Shown here piece by piece: positions 28,744 through 37,573 of a stretch of DNA of 64,000 nucleotides. The position numbers and the translations under genes were made by a program. Every line of letters begins with the position of its first letter. Position 1 is the first letter of the stretch. A model generated the notes under the pieces. The model ran no database searches and was not told the origin of the DNA. It saw only the letters and a program-made list of their open reading frames with translations. This DNA is from Lacibacter sediminis (GTDB lineage: Bacteria; Bacteroidota; Bacteroidia; Chitinophagales; Chitinophagaceae). The stretch spans positions 2,604,001 through 2,668,000 of the forward strand of contig NZ_CP060007.1 of the NCBI RefSeq assembly GCF_014168535.1, given 5' to 3'.

Positions 28744-28839
28744 ATGAGATTCTTCCAAACGGTTGCACTCCCGCTCGTATATTCATGTTCATTTCAGTTC
28801 CCGGCTTTCCCGACAATTTTCAATCGTAAAAAGAATCAC

Positions 28840-30501
28840 ATGAAACTATTGCTGCTTGCTTTGGTGATATCATCTGCTGCTTTTGCACAAACTGCATCCA
28901 TCAACGTTGATCTGAAAAAAGAAACAGGCGACATGAAACCCGTTTGGGCTTGGTTTGGTTATGATGAACCGAACTATACCTATATGAAAGATGGAAAGAA
29001 ATTGCTCACAGAGATTTCAAAACTCAGTCCTGTTCCTGTTTATGTTCGGGCACATAGTTTGTTGGTAACAGGTGATGGTACACCTGCATTAAAATGGGGA
29101 AGCACCAATGCTTATACCGAAGATGCAAATGGCAATCCCATTTACAACTGGCAAATCATCGACAGTATTTTTGATACATACATTCAACGTGGAATGAAAC
29201 CGTTGGCGCAGATTGGTTTTATGCCGGAAGCATTGTCAACGAATCCGCAGCCATATAAACATGATTGGAAACCCGGCGATCCTTATTTCAAGATCATTAC
29301 AGGCTGGGCTTATCCACCAAAAAATTATAACAAATGGGCCGAGTTGGTTTATCAATGGGTAAAGCACAGCGTTGAACGTTACGGAAAGAAAGAAGTGGAG
29401 AGTTGGTATTGGGAATTATGGAACGAACCGAACGGTTACTGGAAAGGAACGAAAGAAGAATTTTTCAAATTATATGATTATACGGCTGATGCTGTGAAAC
29501 GGGCTTTGCCTACTGCAAAGATCGGCGGAATCAATATTGCCGGAACCGGAAGTAAAGGAGCCCAGGAATGGATGCATGCTTTTGTAAAGCATTGTTTTTC
29601 CGACACCAATTATGTGACAAAGAAAATAGGTTCGCCTGTTGATATGATCCTGTTTCATGCAAAAGGATCACCGAGAGTTGTTGATGGTCATGTGCAGATG
29701 AATATGGGAACGCAATTGAGAGATATTAATACAGGGTTCAAGTTTGTTGCATCTTATCCGCAGTTAAAACATCTTCCTGTGATCATTGGTGAATCTGATC
29801 CCGAAGGTTGTGCTGCCTGCGGTATGCACACCAATCCGGAAAATGCGTATCGCAACGGAACAATGTTTTCGAGTTACACAGCTGCATCTTTTGCACGCAA
29901 GTATTTATTGGCCGATTCATTTAACGTCAACTTTCTTGGTGCTGTATCATGGGCCTTTGAATTTGAGAATCAACCCTGGTTCTATGGCTTTCGTGATCTG
30001 GCAACAAACGGCGTTGATAAACCGGTGCTGAATGTGTTCCGCATGTTTGGGATGATGAAAGGAAAACGTGTATTGGTGCAGGGTAGCCAGATGTATGATT
30101 TGAAAACAATGGTTGACTCAAGTGTTCGTAGAAAATACAATGATGTTGGTGGATTGGCGGCAAAAGATAAACGTTCTGCAACGGTAATGTTGTGGAATTA
30201 TCATGATGATGATGTGAAGAAGGATGCATTACCTGTTGCAGTAAACATCAATGGATTAACGGCAACAACAGTAACTGTCACTGAATATCGTATTGATGAT
30301 GAACACAGCAACAGTTATGAAGTGTGGAAGAAAATGGGCTCGCCGCAAAATCCATCAAAAGAGCAAATAGCAATATTGGAGAAAGCCGGTCAATTAAAGA
30401 CATTGGGTGCAGCAACGAAATTGAAAGTAACAAACGGTGTATTGAATATCACTCTCTCATTACCACAACAAGGCGTAAGCCTGTTGAAACTTGATTGGTG
30501 A
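28840..30501 (+). CDS. GH39-like glycosidase
   Basis: I choose the ATG at 28840 because it opens a clean signal peptide (MKLLLLALVISSAAFAQ), giving 553 residues. The frame is also open from an ATG at 28744 whose first codons resemble the start of the PL22 gene at 37574, so a 32-residue extension is possible. TIM-barrel features: PVYVRAHSLLVTGDG, then YWELWNEPNGYW with acid/base E196, and VIIGESDPEG with nucleophile E318, the GH39 arrangement. A beta-sandwich follows to the C-terminus. GH39 includes beta-xylosidases, alpha-L-iduronidases and alpha-L-arabinosidases; the pectin setting does not decide between them. First gene of a five-gene operon, 18 bases before the PL22-like gene. Confidence 0.85.
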   Translation: MKLLLLALVISSAAFAQTASINVDLKKETGDMKPVWAWFGYDEPNYTYMKDGKKLLTEISKLSPVPVYVRAHSLLVTGDGTPALKWGSTNAYTEDANGNPIYNWQIIDSIFDTYIQRGMKPLAQIGFMPEALSTNPQPYKHDWKPGDPYFKIITGWAYPPKNYNKWAELVYQWVKHSVERYGKKEVESWYWELWNEPNGYWKGTKEEFFKLYDYTADAVKRALPTAKIGGINIAGTGSKGAQEWMHAFVKHCFSDTNYVTKKIGSPVDMILFHAKGSPRVVDGHVQMNMGTQLRDINTGFKFVASYPQLKHLPVIIGESDPEGCAACGMHTNPENAYRNGTMFSSYTAASFARKYLLADSFNVNFLGAVSWAFEFENQPWFYGFRDLATNGVDKPVLNVFRMFGMMKGKRVLVQGSQMYDLKTMVDSSVRRKYNDVGGLAAKDKRSATVMLWNYHDDDVKKDALPVAVNINGLTATTVTVTEYRIDDEHSNSYEVWKKMGSPQNPSKEQIAILEKAGQLKTLGAATKLKVTNGVLNITLSLPQQGVSLLKLDW

Positions 30502-30519
30502 TGCCATAAATTAAATCGC

Positions 30520-31887
30520 ATGAAACAGATTTTTATCATTGCAGCAGTATGTATATCAACAGTTGCATCTGCACAAATTGGCAAGCGTTTTCCATCGGAG
30601 CGTAAAGAAGTGATTGATCCGGTGACAGGAACAAAGCTTTTATTTCTTACAAGCACACCCGCCGGCGATTCAAAAATTTATCAGACACATAATCAATGGA
30701 CGAGTGATGGAGAATGGCTCATCTTTCGCAGCAACCGTGCACGCAATGAAGCGCTGGCTGTGAATGAAAAAACAGGCGACATTGTACAGGTAACTGAAGG
30801 TGGTTACACAGGTATGTTGAATGTAGCACGCAAAACGATGAAGCTGTATTTTTTACGTTCATCTCAACGGGATACTGTAAGAAGAACAGCAGGCGACACC
30901 ACACGCAGAAGAAATCCTATTCCATTACAGATTGTTGAAGTTGACCTGGCAAAAGTATTTGCTGATAGTAAAGCAGGAAAAATGAAAACTGCAAACAACT
31001 ATCAACGTGTTTGCGGTACAATTCCGTTAGATCTTGAAGGCGGTGGTGATATGGCATTGGATGGCGATGAAGAGTGGGCTTATTTCCGTGTAGGAAAAAA
31101 TGCAGCAGCAAAACATTTAGCTGCAGGAACAAAACCTGCTGATAATTTTGGGCCACGTAATATGGGTGCTGGCCCAACAGGTATTGCAGCGATGAACGTG
31201 TTCACAGGTGAAATAAAATATGTAGTGTCTGTTCCATTTCAAATTGGACATATACAAACCAACCCATGGGTGGCAGGTGAGATTGTGTTCTGTTGGGAAA
31301 CAGGTGGTAAATCGCCACAACGTACATGGACAGTAATGCGTGATGGCACAGGTCTTCGTCCTTTATATCCTGAATCGGAATACGAATGGGTCACACATGA
31401 AGCAGTGATCGGCAAAGATGAAGTGGCAATAGCGATTATGGGGCACCGTAAGATTGGTGGCGTTGATACCACAGGCACAGCTGTTGGTGGTGCAAATCCC
31501 GGGCAGGATCCTGCATGGGGACCATCAGGTACAAGAGAAAAGCCAACAGGTCTTGCAATTGTAAATCTGCGTACAAGAGAAACCATCATTGCCGGGCAAA
31601 CAAAAAGCGGAAGTGGTTTGTGGCATGTGAGCGGATCGCCTGATGGACGTTGGGCAGTGGGTGATGATTTTACAAGAAACATTTATTTGATCGATCGTAA
31701 TACAGGTGAAATGCTGTTGTTATCAACCGGTCATAAACCAACAGCAGGTGATCATCCGCATCCAACGATGAGTCCGGATGGAACAAAGATTCAAATTCAA
31801 TCAGCGATGTTATCTGCTGATGGACGATCCATGAACATCTGTATTATTCCTGTGCCCGAAGCGTGGTTAAAACGAACCTATAAATAA
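30520..31887 (+). CDS. PL22-like beta-propeller (oligogalacturonate lyase-like)
   Basis: 455 residues with signal peptide MKQIFIIAAVCISTVASAQ. TolB-like/PD40 propeller blades are visible: QWTSDGEWLIFRSNRARN, GSPDGRWAVGDDFTRNIYL and HPHPTMSPDGTKIQIQSA. The block HIQTNPWVAGEIVFCWETGG ... RTWTVMRDGTGLRPLYPE ... VTHEAV has the layout of the PL22 core (compare HVQFSTTDPNLLMFCHEGPW in the PL22 at 37574), with conserved His residues in similar places, but the sequence is quite different. It may therefore be a lyase for a different uronate-containing oligosaccharide. Exported and co-transcribed with GH39 and GH43. The superfamily is clear; the family and the reaction are less so. Confidence 0.7.
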   Translation: MKQIFIIAAVCISTVASAQIGKRFPSERKEVIDPVTGTKLLFLTSTPAGDSKIYQTHNQWTSDGEWLIFRSNRARNEALAVNEKTGDIVQVTEGGYTGMLNVARKTMKLYFLRSSQRDTVRRTAGDTTRRRNPIPLQIVEVDLAKVFADSKAGKMKTANNYQRVCGTIPLDLEGGGDMALDGDEEWAYFRVGKNAAAKHLAAGTKPADNFGPRNMGAGPTGIAAMNVFTGEIKYVVSVPFQIGHIQTNPWVAGEIVFCWETGGKSPQRTWTVMRDGTGLRPLYPESEYEWVTHEAVIGKDEVAIAIMGHRKIGGVDTTGTAVGGANPGQDPAWGPSGTREKPTGLAIVNLRTRETIIAGQTKSGSGLWHVSGSPDGRWAVGDDFTRNIYLIDRNTGEMLLLSTGHKPTAGDHPHPTMSPDGTKIQIQSAMLSADGRSMNICIIPVPEAWLKRTYK

Positions 31888-31890
31888 AAC

Positions 31891-33480
31891 ATGAAAAGAC
31901 TCGTTGCATATTCTTTTGTGATGCTGTTGTTGATTTTCATCAGCAACACTTTATCAGCACAATTCCTCAACATTAAGAATGATGTCTTCTGGAATACAAA
32001 AGATGGCAAGCCGCTCTACAGCCAGGGTGGTGGTATATTTAAATTCAACGATGCAACTGGTAAAGAGAAATACTATTGGTATGGTGTGCAGTATAAAGAA
32101 GCAGATATCTATCGTAACAATCCATCCGTTACGTTACCAAACGCCACATTTGAATCAGTAACCTGTTACAGTTCTAATGATTTAGTGAACTGGACATTTG
32201 AAGCAGATGTGTTTACAAAAGAAGAAGCGTTTAAAACAATATCCAAAACCTGGGTGGGACGTTTAGGTGTTGCCTATATCAAAGAGTTGAAGAAGTATGC
32301 CATGTTTGTGCAGCATGGTAACCAGGTGTTGATCGCAGTTGCTGATTCGCCAACAGGTCAGTTCACCCAGCACCAACGAATCAATATGAAAGAGATGATC
32401 GGCACAAGTAACACCGGCGATCAAACTGTATTCACCGATGAAGACACAGGCAAATCATATCTCATCTATTCATATGGCAGCGGACGTAATAAAATTTATG
32501 TTTCTGAAATCGGACTAAAAGATGGGATGGTAAACCTGTTAGACTGTATCAAAGTTTTTCAAGGTGAAAGCAGGGAAGGCAACTGTATGTTCAAATACAA
32601 AGGAAAATACTATATGGCCGCATCCAACATTTATGGCTGGGATGCATCCTATGCATATTATTTAGTGGCCGATGATATTCGTGGACCTTACTTACCAACG
32701 AATGATATGTTGGTGATGAAAGGAAGTGAAAACGATTATGCACATGTAACACAAACCGGCTTCTTCTTCAATGTAAAAGGAAGCAAACAAGAGACGGTGA
32801 TGTATTGTGGTGATCGTTGGGCCAACTTTGCAGGAAATGGATTGGGTTACAATCAATGGTTTCCGCTTTCGTTTAACGGCGCTGAACCTTATTTCAATTC
32901 ACTCAGTTCCTGGCACATTAATGCAAAAACAGGAGAGTGGAAAGTGGCTGCTGATAATAACTATGTAAAAAACGGCAGCTTTGAAGCAGACAGAAGAAGA
33001 ATCCCCAGTCATGTAAAACCGGTACAGGAATTTTTATTAGGCTGGACAACAACTGTGATTGAAGGCAACAAAGTTTCACTCGACAGTAACAGCTCACCTG
33101 TATTGAATTATTTCAATACCGAGAGCGACAGAAAGGTTGTGATTGGCGAAAAGAGTTTGCAGATCAGCGATAAAGTCAACTTTAAAAGAAAAGTATCACA
33201 AATTATCACTTCATCTCCCTATGTAAAACTGGAAGACGGCAATTACACACTCACAGCTAAAGTGAAAAACAGCAGTGGTTTTGCAAAGCTTGAAATGTAT
33301 GTGGAGAGCAATAGTAAGATTCGATTATACCCTATCATTGAAGAAAATACATCATGGAAAACAATTACCATTGAGGGCATAATGGTGAAAGCAGGAAAAG
33401 TGGAGATTGGCTTTGTTGCTGAAGGTGAAGCCAATGCATTTTGTTATGTAGATGATGTAACATTTGTGAAAATCAAATAA
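31891..33480 (+). CDS. GH43-like enzyme (exo-galactanase type) with C-terminal CBM
   Basis: 529 residues, signal peptide ending NTLSAQ. The opening GKPLYSQGGGIFKFNDATGK followed by YYWYGVQYKEAD is the pattern of GH43 subfamilies 24/34 (exo-beta-1,3-galactanase and relatives). Later propeller strands follow: SSNDLVNWTFE, FTDEDTGKSYLIYSYG, MFKYKGKYYMAASNIYGWD. From about residue 360, NNYVKNGSFEADRRRIPSHV to the end is a CenC-like carbohydrate-binding beta-sandwich. The likely substrate is a galactan or arabinogalactan side chain. The gene starts 3 bases after the PL22-like stop. The subfamily is my best reading, not a computed assignment. Confidence 0.75.
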   Translation: MKRLVAYSFVMLLLIFISNTLSAQFLNIKNDVFWNTKDGKPLYSQGGGIFKFNDATGKEKYYWYGVQYKEADIYRNNPSVTLPNATFESVTCYSSNDLVNWTFEADVFTKEEAFKTISKTWVGRLGVAYIKELKKYAMFVQHGNQVLIAVADSPTGQFTQHQRINMKEMIGTSNTGDQTVFTDEDTGKSYLIYSYGSGRNKIYVSEIGLKDGMVNLLDCIKVFQGESREGNCMFKYKGKYYMAASNIYGWDASYAYYLVADDIRGPYLPTNDMLVMKGSENDYAHVTQTGFFFNVKGSKQETVMYCGDRWANFAGNGLGYNQWFPLSFNGAEPYFNSLSSWHINAKTGEWKVAADNNYVKNGSFEADRRRIPSHVKPVQEFLLGWTTTVIEGNKVSLDSNSSPVLNYFNTESDRKVVIGEKSLQISDKVNFKRKVSQIITSSPYVKLEDGNYTLTAKVKNSSGFAKLEMYVESNSKIRLYPIIEENTSWKTITIEGIMVKAGKVEIGFVAEGEANAFCYVDDVTFVKIK

Positions 33481-33495
33481 AAAAAGAATCGTTTA

Positions 33496-36279
33496 ATGAG
33501 AATAAATATTTATCGCATATTGAGTGCAGCAAGTTGTTTCCTGTTAATAAACGGAGCATTGTTTGCACAGCAAACGGAGATCCGTTACTTATCAGGCACA
33601 GATAAAGATCATACTGTTCCATGGGAATTCTTTTGTACAGGCGGAATGAACAGCGGTAAATGGACAACTATACCGGTTCCATCCAATTGGGAATTGCAAA
33701 GCTTTGGTGCATATAATTACGGACACGATGAAAAAGGCAATGGCAAAAAGAAAAGCACGGAACAGGGTTTATATAAGCGTCGCTTTATTGCAGATAAAAC
33801 ATGGGCCAACAAGCAAATCGAAATTGTGTTTGAAGGAGTGATGACGGATACTGAAGTAAAGCTGAATGGACAGGTAGTTGGGCCTGTTCATCAAGGCGGG
33901 TTTTATCGTTTTCAATATAACATAACACAATTTATTAAACCAGGTGTTGAGAATTTGCTGGAAGTAAATGTCAGCAAAGTAAGTGCCGACAGTACTGTAG
34001 ACAATGCAGAACGTGAAGGAGATTTTTGGGTCTTTGGCGGTATCTATCGTCCCGTGTATTTAAAAATTTTACCTGCTTCGTTTGTGCAGCGTGTGGCCAT
34101 TGATGCAAGAGCAGATGGAAAATTTGCAATGGATGTATTTGCTGAGCAGGTAAAAGAAGGAGATGAAATAACAGCACAGGTTAAAACATTAAAGGGCATT
34201 GCATTTGGAAAACCATTCACTGCAACTGTAACAAATACTTCAGAGAAAATTCAGTTATCAAATAGTTTTACAAATCCAAAACAATGGAATCCTGAATTTC
34301 CAAACCTGTATACTGTTGAAGTAAGCCTTCGTCGTAAAGGGAAAGTTGTACATGTGTTTCATCAACGTTTTGGTTTTAGAACAGTAGAAGTAAGAAAAGG
34401 TGATGGCATTTATGTCAATGGCGTGAAGATCATGATGAAAGGGGTGAACCGTCACAGCATCTGGCCGGAGAGTGGAAGAACATTAAGCCGCAAAATTCAT
34501 TTGAAGGATATCGAATTGATCAAGGATATGAATATGAATTCTGTTCGTATGTCGCATTATCCACCTGATCCTGAATTTTTAGATCTGTGTGATTCACTCG
34601 GTTTGTTTGTATTGGATGAGTTAACAGGCTGGCAGAATAAATATGGAACACCCGTTGGTGAAAAATTGGTGAAAGAAGTGGTGACAAGAGATGTCAATCA
34701 TCCTTCCATTTTATTTTGGGACAATGGTAATGAAGGTGGCTGGAATACGGATCTGGATGATGATTATGCCTTATACGATCCGCAGAAAAGAGTAGTGCTG
34801 CATCCCTGGAGTAATTTTAATAACGTTGACACCAAACATTATCCTGATTATAGTTATGTAGAAAAAGCTGCAGAGAAAGGCGATGTGTTGTTACATACAG
34901 AAATGATTCATGGTTTGTATGATGGTGGTCATGGTGCAGGGTTAGATGATTACTGGAAGCTCTTTCGGAAAAATCCAAGACATGCAGGTGGCTTCTTATG
35001 GGTATTGAGTGATGAAGCAATTGTAAGGAAAGATTTGAATGATAGTTTAGATACCGATGGCAATCATGCTCCTGATGGCATTGTGGGGCCGCATCATGAA
35101 AAAGAAGGCAGCTATTATGCCATAAAAGAAATATGGAGCCCTGTACAAGTTGCAAAACCAACACTTGATAAAAGCTTTGCAGGGAAACTATCCATTGAAA
35201 ATAATTATCTCTATACAAATCTCTCTTCCTGCAAATTCAAATGGGAATTGTTGAAGTTTCCATTGGCAAAGAATAAGAAGACCGGTCATACTGTTATCAC
35301 ATCCGGTAATACATCCATTGCCATGGCAGCAGGAAAAACAGGAACACTTCAAATAGCACTTCCTGCAAACTGGGCGAATGCAGATGCATTGTCATTCACT
35401 GCAATTGATCAATACGGCCGTGCATTGTATACATGGGTATGGCCCATTCAACAACCTGCAACAATTGCAGAATTAAATATCGCAGCAACAAAGAAACCGG
35501 CAGCTGCAATAAAAGAATCTGTTGAAGGAAAAATGCTTTCCATTATTTGCGATGGCATCAGGTACGATTTTGATATAAGCACCGGTTACTTAACCACCGT
35601 TACAAAGAATCAACAACTGATTCCTTTTGGTAATGGGCCTGTGTTGGCGGGAGAAAAACAGACACTGCAAAAAATCAAACATTCAAAACTCGGCAGTAAT
35701 AAATATGAAGTAGAAGCAGAATACACAGGTGATGCTTCACTTAATGTGAAATGGATCTTTGCAAGTGGATCACCTGTAAAACTGGAATACAGTTATACGC
35801 AATCAAAAGCTGCAGATTTTTATGGCATCAGCTTCAATGTTGATGAATCAAAACTGAAAGGAATGAAATGGTTAGGTGCCGGCCCTTATCGTGTGTGGAA
35901 GAATCGTTTAAAAGGCGCACCACTAAGTGTGTGGCAGAAGAAGTATAATAAAGCTATCACAGGCGAAGTCATCAGCTATCCTGAATTTTCAGGTTATCAT
36001 GGAAATGTATATTGGATAACTGTTGAAACAGCGGCTTCTTCATTTACGGTTTATACTGATAAAGAAGATCTGTTCGTGCAGATGCTGAAACCACGCAAGG
36101 CATCAACCACATTTATTCCGCATGTGAATCCGCCATTTCCTGAAGGTAACTTTGGATTTCTGAATGCCATTGCACCGATTGGTACTAAGTTCAGGGCGGC
36201 AAATACAATGGGGCCACAAAGTCAAAAGAATAATCCTGTTTCGGGATCAGTGAGTGGAAGTCTGTGGTTTGAATTTTAA
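33496..36279 (+). CDS. GH2 beta-galactosidase-type glycosidase
   Basis: 927 residues, with a signal peptide ending LFAQQ. Domain order: sugar-binding jelly roll (about 30-195, IPVPSNWELQSFGAYNYG, VFGGIYRPVYL), Ig-like domain, TIM barrel (about 305-570), then C-terminal domains including a beta-galactosidase small-chain-like sandwich (AGPYRVWKNRLKGAPLSVW). The acid/base is E413 in FWDNGNEGG; the nucleophile lies in LLHTEMIHGL. It is a clear paralogue of the GH2 at 57970 (same LSGTDK..TV opening, same DNGNEGG and DEAVxRxDLN motifs). It lacks the usual galactosidase metal-site motifs in places, so the true sugar could be another beta-glycoside. It sits 15 bases after GH43. Confidence 0.92.
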   Translation: MRINIYRILSAASCFLLINGALFAQQTEIRYLSGTDKDHTVPWEFFCTGGMNSGKWTTIPVPSNWELQSFGAYNYGHDEKGNGKKKSTEQGLYKRRFIADKTWANKQIEIVFEGVMTDTEVKLNGQVVGPVHQGGFYRFQYNITQFIKPGVENLLEVNVSKVSADSTVDNAEREGDFWVFGGIYRPVYLKILPASFVQRVAIDARADGKFAMDVFAEQVKEGDEITAQVKTLKGIAFGKPFTATVTNTSEKIQLSNSFTNPKQWNPEFPNLYTVEVSLRRKGKVVHVFHQRFGFRTVEVRKGDGIYVNGVKIMMKGVNRHSIWPESGRTLSRKIHLKDIELIKDMNMNSVRMSHYPPDPEFLDLCDSLGLFVLDELTGWQNKYGTPVGEKLVKEVVTRDVNHPSILFWDNGNEGGWNTDLDDDYALYDPQKRVVLHPWSNFNNVDTKHYPDYSYVEKAAEKGDVLLHTEMIHGLYDGGHGAGLDDYWKLFRKNPRHAGGFLWVLSDEAIVRKDLNDSLDTDGNHAPDGIVGPHHEKEGSYYAIKEIWSPVQVAKPTLDKSFAGKLSIENNYLYTNLSSCKFKWELLKFPLAKNKKTGHTVITSGNTSIAMAAGKTGTLQIALPANWANADALSFTAIDQYGRALYTWVWPIQQPATIAELNIAATKKPAAAIKESVEGKMLSIICDGIRYDFDISTGYLTTVTKNQQLIPFGNGPVLAGEKQTLQKIKHSKLGSNKYEVEAEYTGDASLNVKWIFASGSPVKLEYSYTQSKAADFYGISFNVDESKLKGMKWLGAGPYRVWKNRLKGAPLSVWQKKYNKAITGEVISYPEFSGYHGNVYWITVETAASSFTVYTDKEDLFVQMLKPRKASTTFIPHVNPPFPEGNFGFLNAIAPIGTKFRAANTMGPQSQKNNPVSGSVSGSLWFEF

Positions 36280-36297
36280 AATATTATAAACGATTTT

Positions 36298-37272
36298 ATG
36301 AAATCATCTTTGCTGTTATTCGTTATTGTGTCCACGGTCTTTAATAGTGTGCTAGCACAAACAAAAGACACAAGCTTTCAATCAAACGGTAACCCCATCA
36401 TCCGTCATAAATATACAGCTGATGCAGCAGCGATCGTTTATAAAGACAAAGTGTATCTCTATACCGGGCATGATGTTGCTCCGCCAAAAGAGAATCGTTA
36501 TGTGATGCACGATTGGTTGGTTTTTTCTACATCAGATATGGTAAACTGGACAGAGCATCCATCACCCTTAAATGTAAAAGCATTTAAGTGGGCAAAAGAT
36601 GATGCGTGGGCCTCACAAGTAATTGAACGCAATGGAAAATTTTATTGGTTTGTTGCCATTACACATGACAGTACGCACAGAGGAAAGGCAATCGGTGTGG
36701 CAGTGAGCGATAGTCCAACAGGGCCGTTTACAGATGCTATTGGTAAAGCACTCATCACAAATGATATGACGACAGAAGCAAAGATCAGTTGGGATGATAT
36801 TGATCCAAGCGTGTTTATTGATGATGACGGACAGGCTTATCTCTTCTGGGGCAATACAACTTTGCATTATGTGAAGCTGAAAGAGAACATGATCGAAATG
36901 GATGGAGCTTTCAAAAAAATCGATGTGCCGAAATTTACAGAAGCACCCTGGGTACATAAACGGAATGGCTGGTATTATCTATCGTATGCTTACGAGTTTC
37001 CGGAAAAGATCACTTATGCAATGAGCAAGAATATCAATGGCCCATGGGAATATAAAGGCATCCTCAATGAAATTGCAGGGAACAGTAATACCAATCACCA
37101 GGCTATTATTGAGTTCAAAGGCAAATGGTATTTCATTTATCATAATGGTGCTTTGGTGCCCGACGCAGGAAGCTTTCACCGTTCGGTTTGTATTGATTAT
37201 CTCTACTATAACAAAGATGGAACGATGAAGCGTGTAATTATGACCAGTGAAGGCGTAAAACCGGTTAAATAA
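36298..37272 (+). CDS. GH43 arabinofuranosidase/xylosidase-like enzyme
   Basis: 324 residues, a single propeller domain behind a signal peptide ending VLAQT. The three GH43 acidic residues are visible: D42 in YTADAAAIVYKDKVYLY, D169 in WDDIDPSVFIDDDG and E215 in FTEAPWVHKRNGWYYLSYA. A late NHQAIIEFKGKWYFIYHNGA strand is typical of arabinofuranosidase/xylosidase-type GH43. Last gene of the GH39 operon, 18 bases after GH2. It probably removes arabinose or xylose from side chains; linkage not readable. Confidence 0.9.
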   Translation: MKSSLLLFVIVSTVFNSVLAQTKDTSFQSNGNPIIRHKYTADAAAIVYKDKVYLYTGHDVAPPKENRYVMHDWLVFSTSDMVNWTEHPSPLNVKAFKWAKDDAWASQVIERNGKFYWFVAITHDSTHRGKAIGVAVSDSPTGPFTDAIGKALITNDMTTEAKISWDDIDPSVFIDDDGQAYLFWGNTTLHYVKLKENMIEMDGAFKKIDVPKFTEAPWVHKRNGWYYLSYAYEFPEKITYAMSKNINGPWEYKGILNEIAGNSNTNHQAIIEFKGKWYFIYHNGALVPDAGSFHRSVCIDYLYYNKDGTMKRVIMTSEGVKPVK

Positions 37273-37303
37273 GTATATTGCGCCCCAGTTATTTCAATTT
37301 CTT

Positions 37304-37504
37304 ATGAGAAAATTCGTTAATCCCATACTTTTTACACTCGCAATTACGATTATCCTGCTTGAATGCGCCATGATCAAATTCAGGTCGAAGTTTCCCATAA
37401 ACGTAGCCTACATCATCATTGTCGTTAATTTCCTCTATTTTAATTTTATCTTTTTCCCCGATGTACGCAGAAGGTACAGGGCGCTGAAACAGGCGGAAAA
37501 GTAG
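37304..37504 (+). CDS. Small two-helix membrane protein, unknown
   Basis: 66 residues: MRKFVNP, a hydrophobic helix (about 8-24, ILFTLAITIILLECAM), a short KFRSKFP loop, a second helix (about 34-52, YIIIVVNFLYFNFIFF) and a basic tail RRRYRALKQAEK. The charge pattern puts both ends in the cytoplasm. It starts 31 bases after the GH43 stop and ends where site B begins. TATATTGC about 30 bases upstream is close to a -7 box, so it may have its own promoter. The membrane topology supports a real gene, but no family is recognised. Confidence 0.5.
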   Translation: MRKFVNPILFTLAITIILLECAMIKFRSKFPINVAYIIIVVNFLYFNFIFFPDVRRRYRALKQAEK

Positions 37505-37573
37505 CAGGATTGTACAGGATAACCGTCCTGCTTTTAAGTCTTTACTTTATAGGCTGTTTAAAAGCTGTATAAA
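37503..37573 (+). promoter_or_regulatory. Conserved PUL upstream cassette, site B (PL22 operon)
   Basis: Direct CAGGA boxes 10 bp apart (37505 and 37515, the second in TGTACAGGATAA), then CTTTACTTTATAGGCTG, TTTAAAA and GCTGTATAAA before the ATG at 37574. The CAGGAT box lies 59 bases before the start. It is nearly the same as site A, and the likeness continues about 13 codons into the coding sequence. Confidence 0.65.

Noticed and set aside
31239..31682. Minus-strand open frame of 147 codons
   Set aside because: It is antisense to the PL22-like gene and has Pro/Ser/Cys-rich composition typical of shadow frames.
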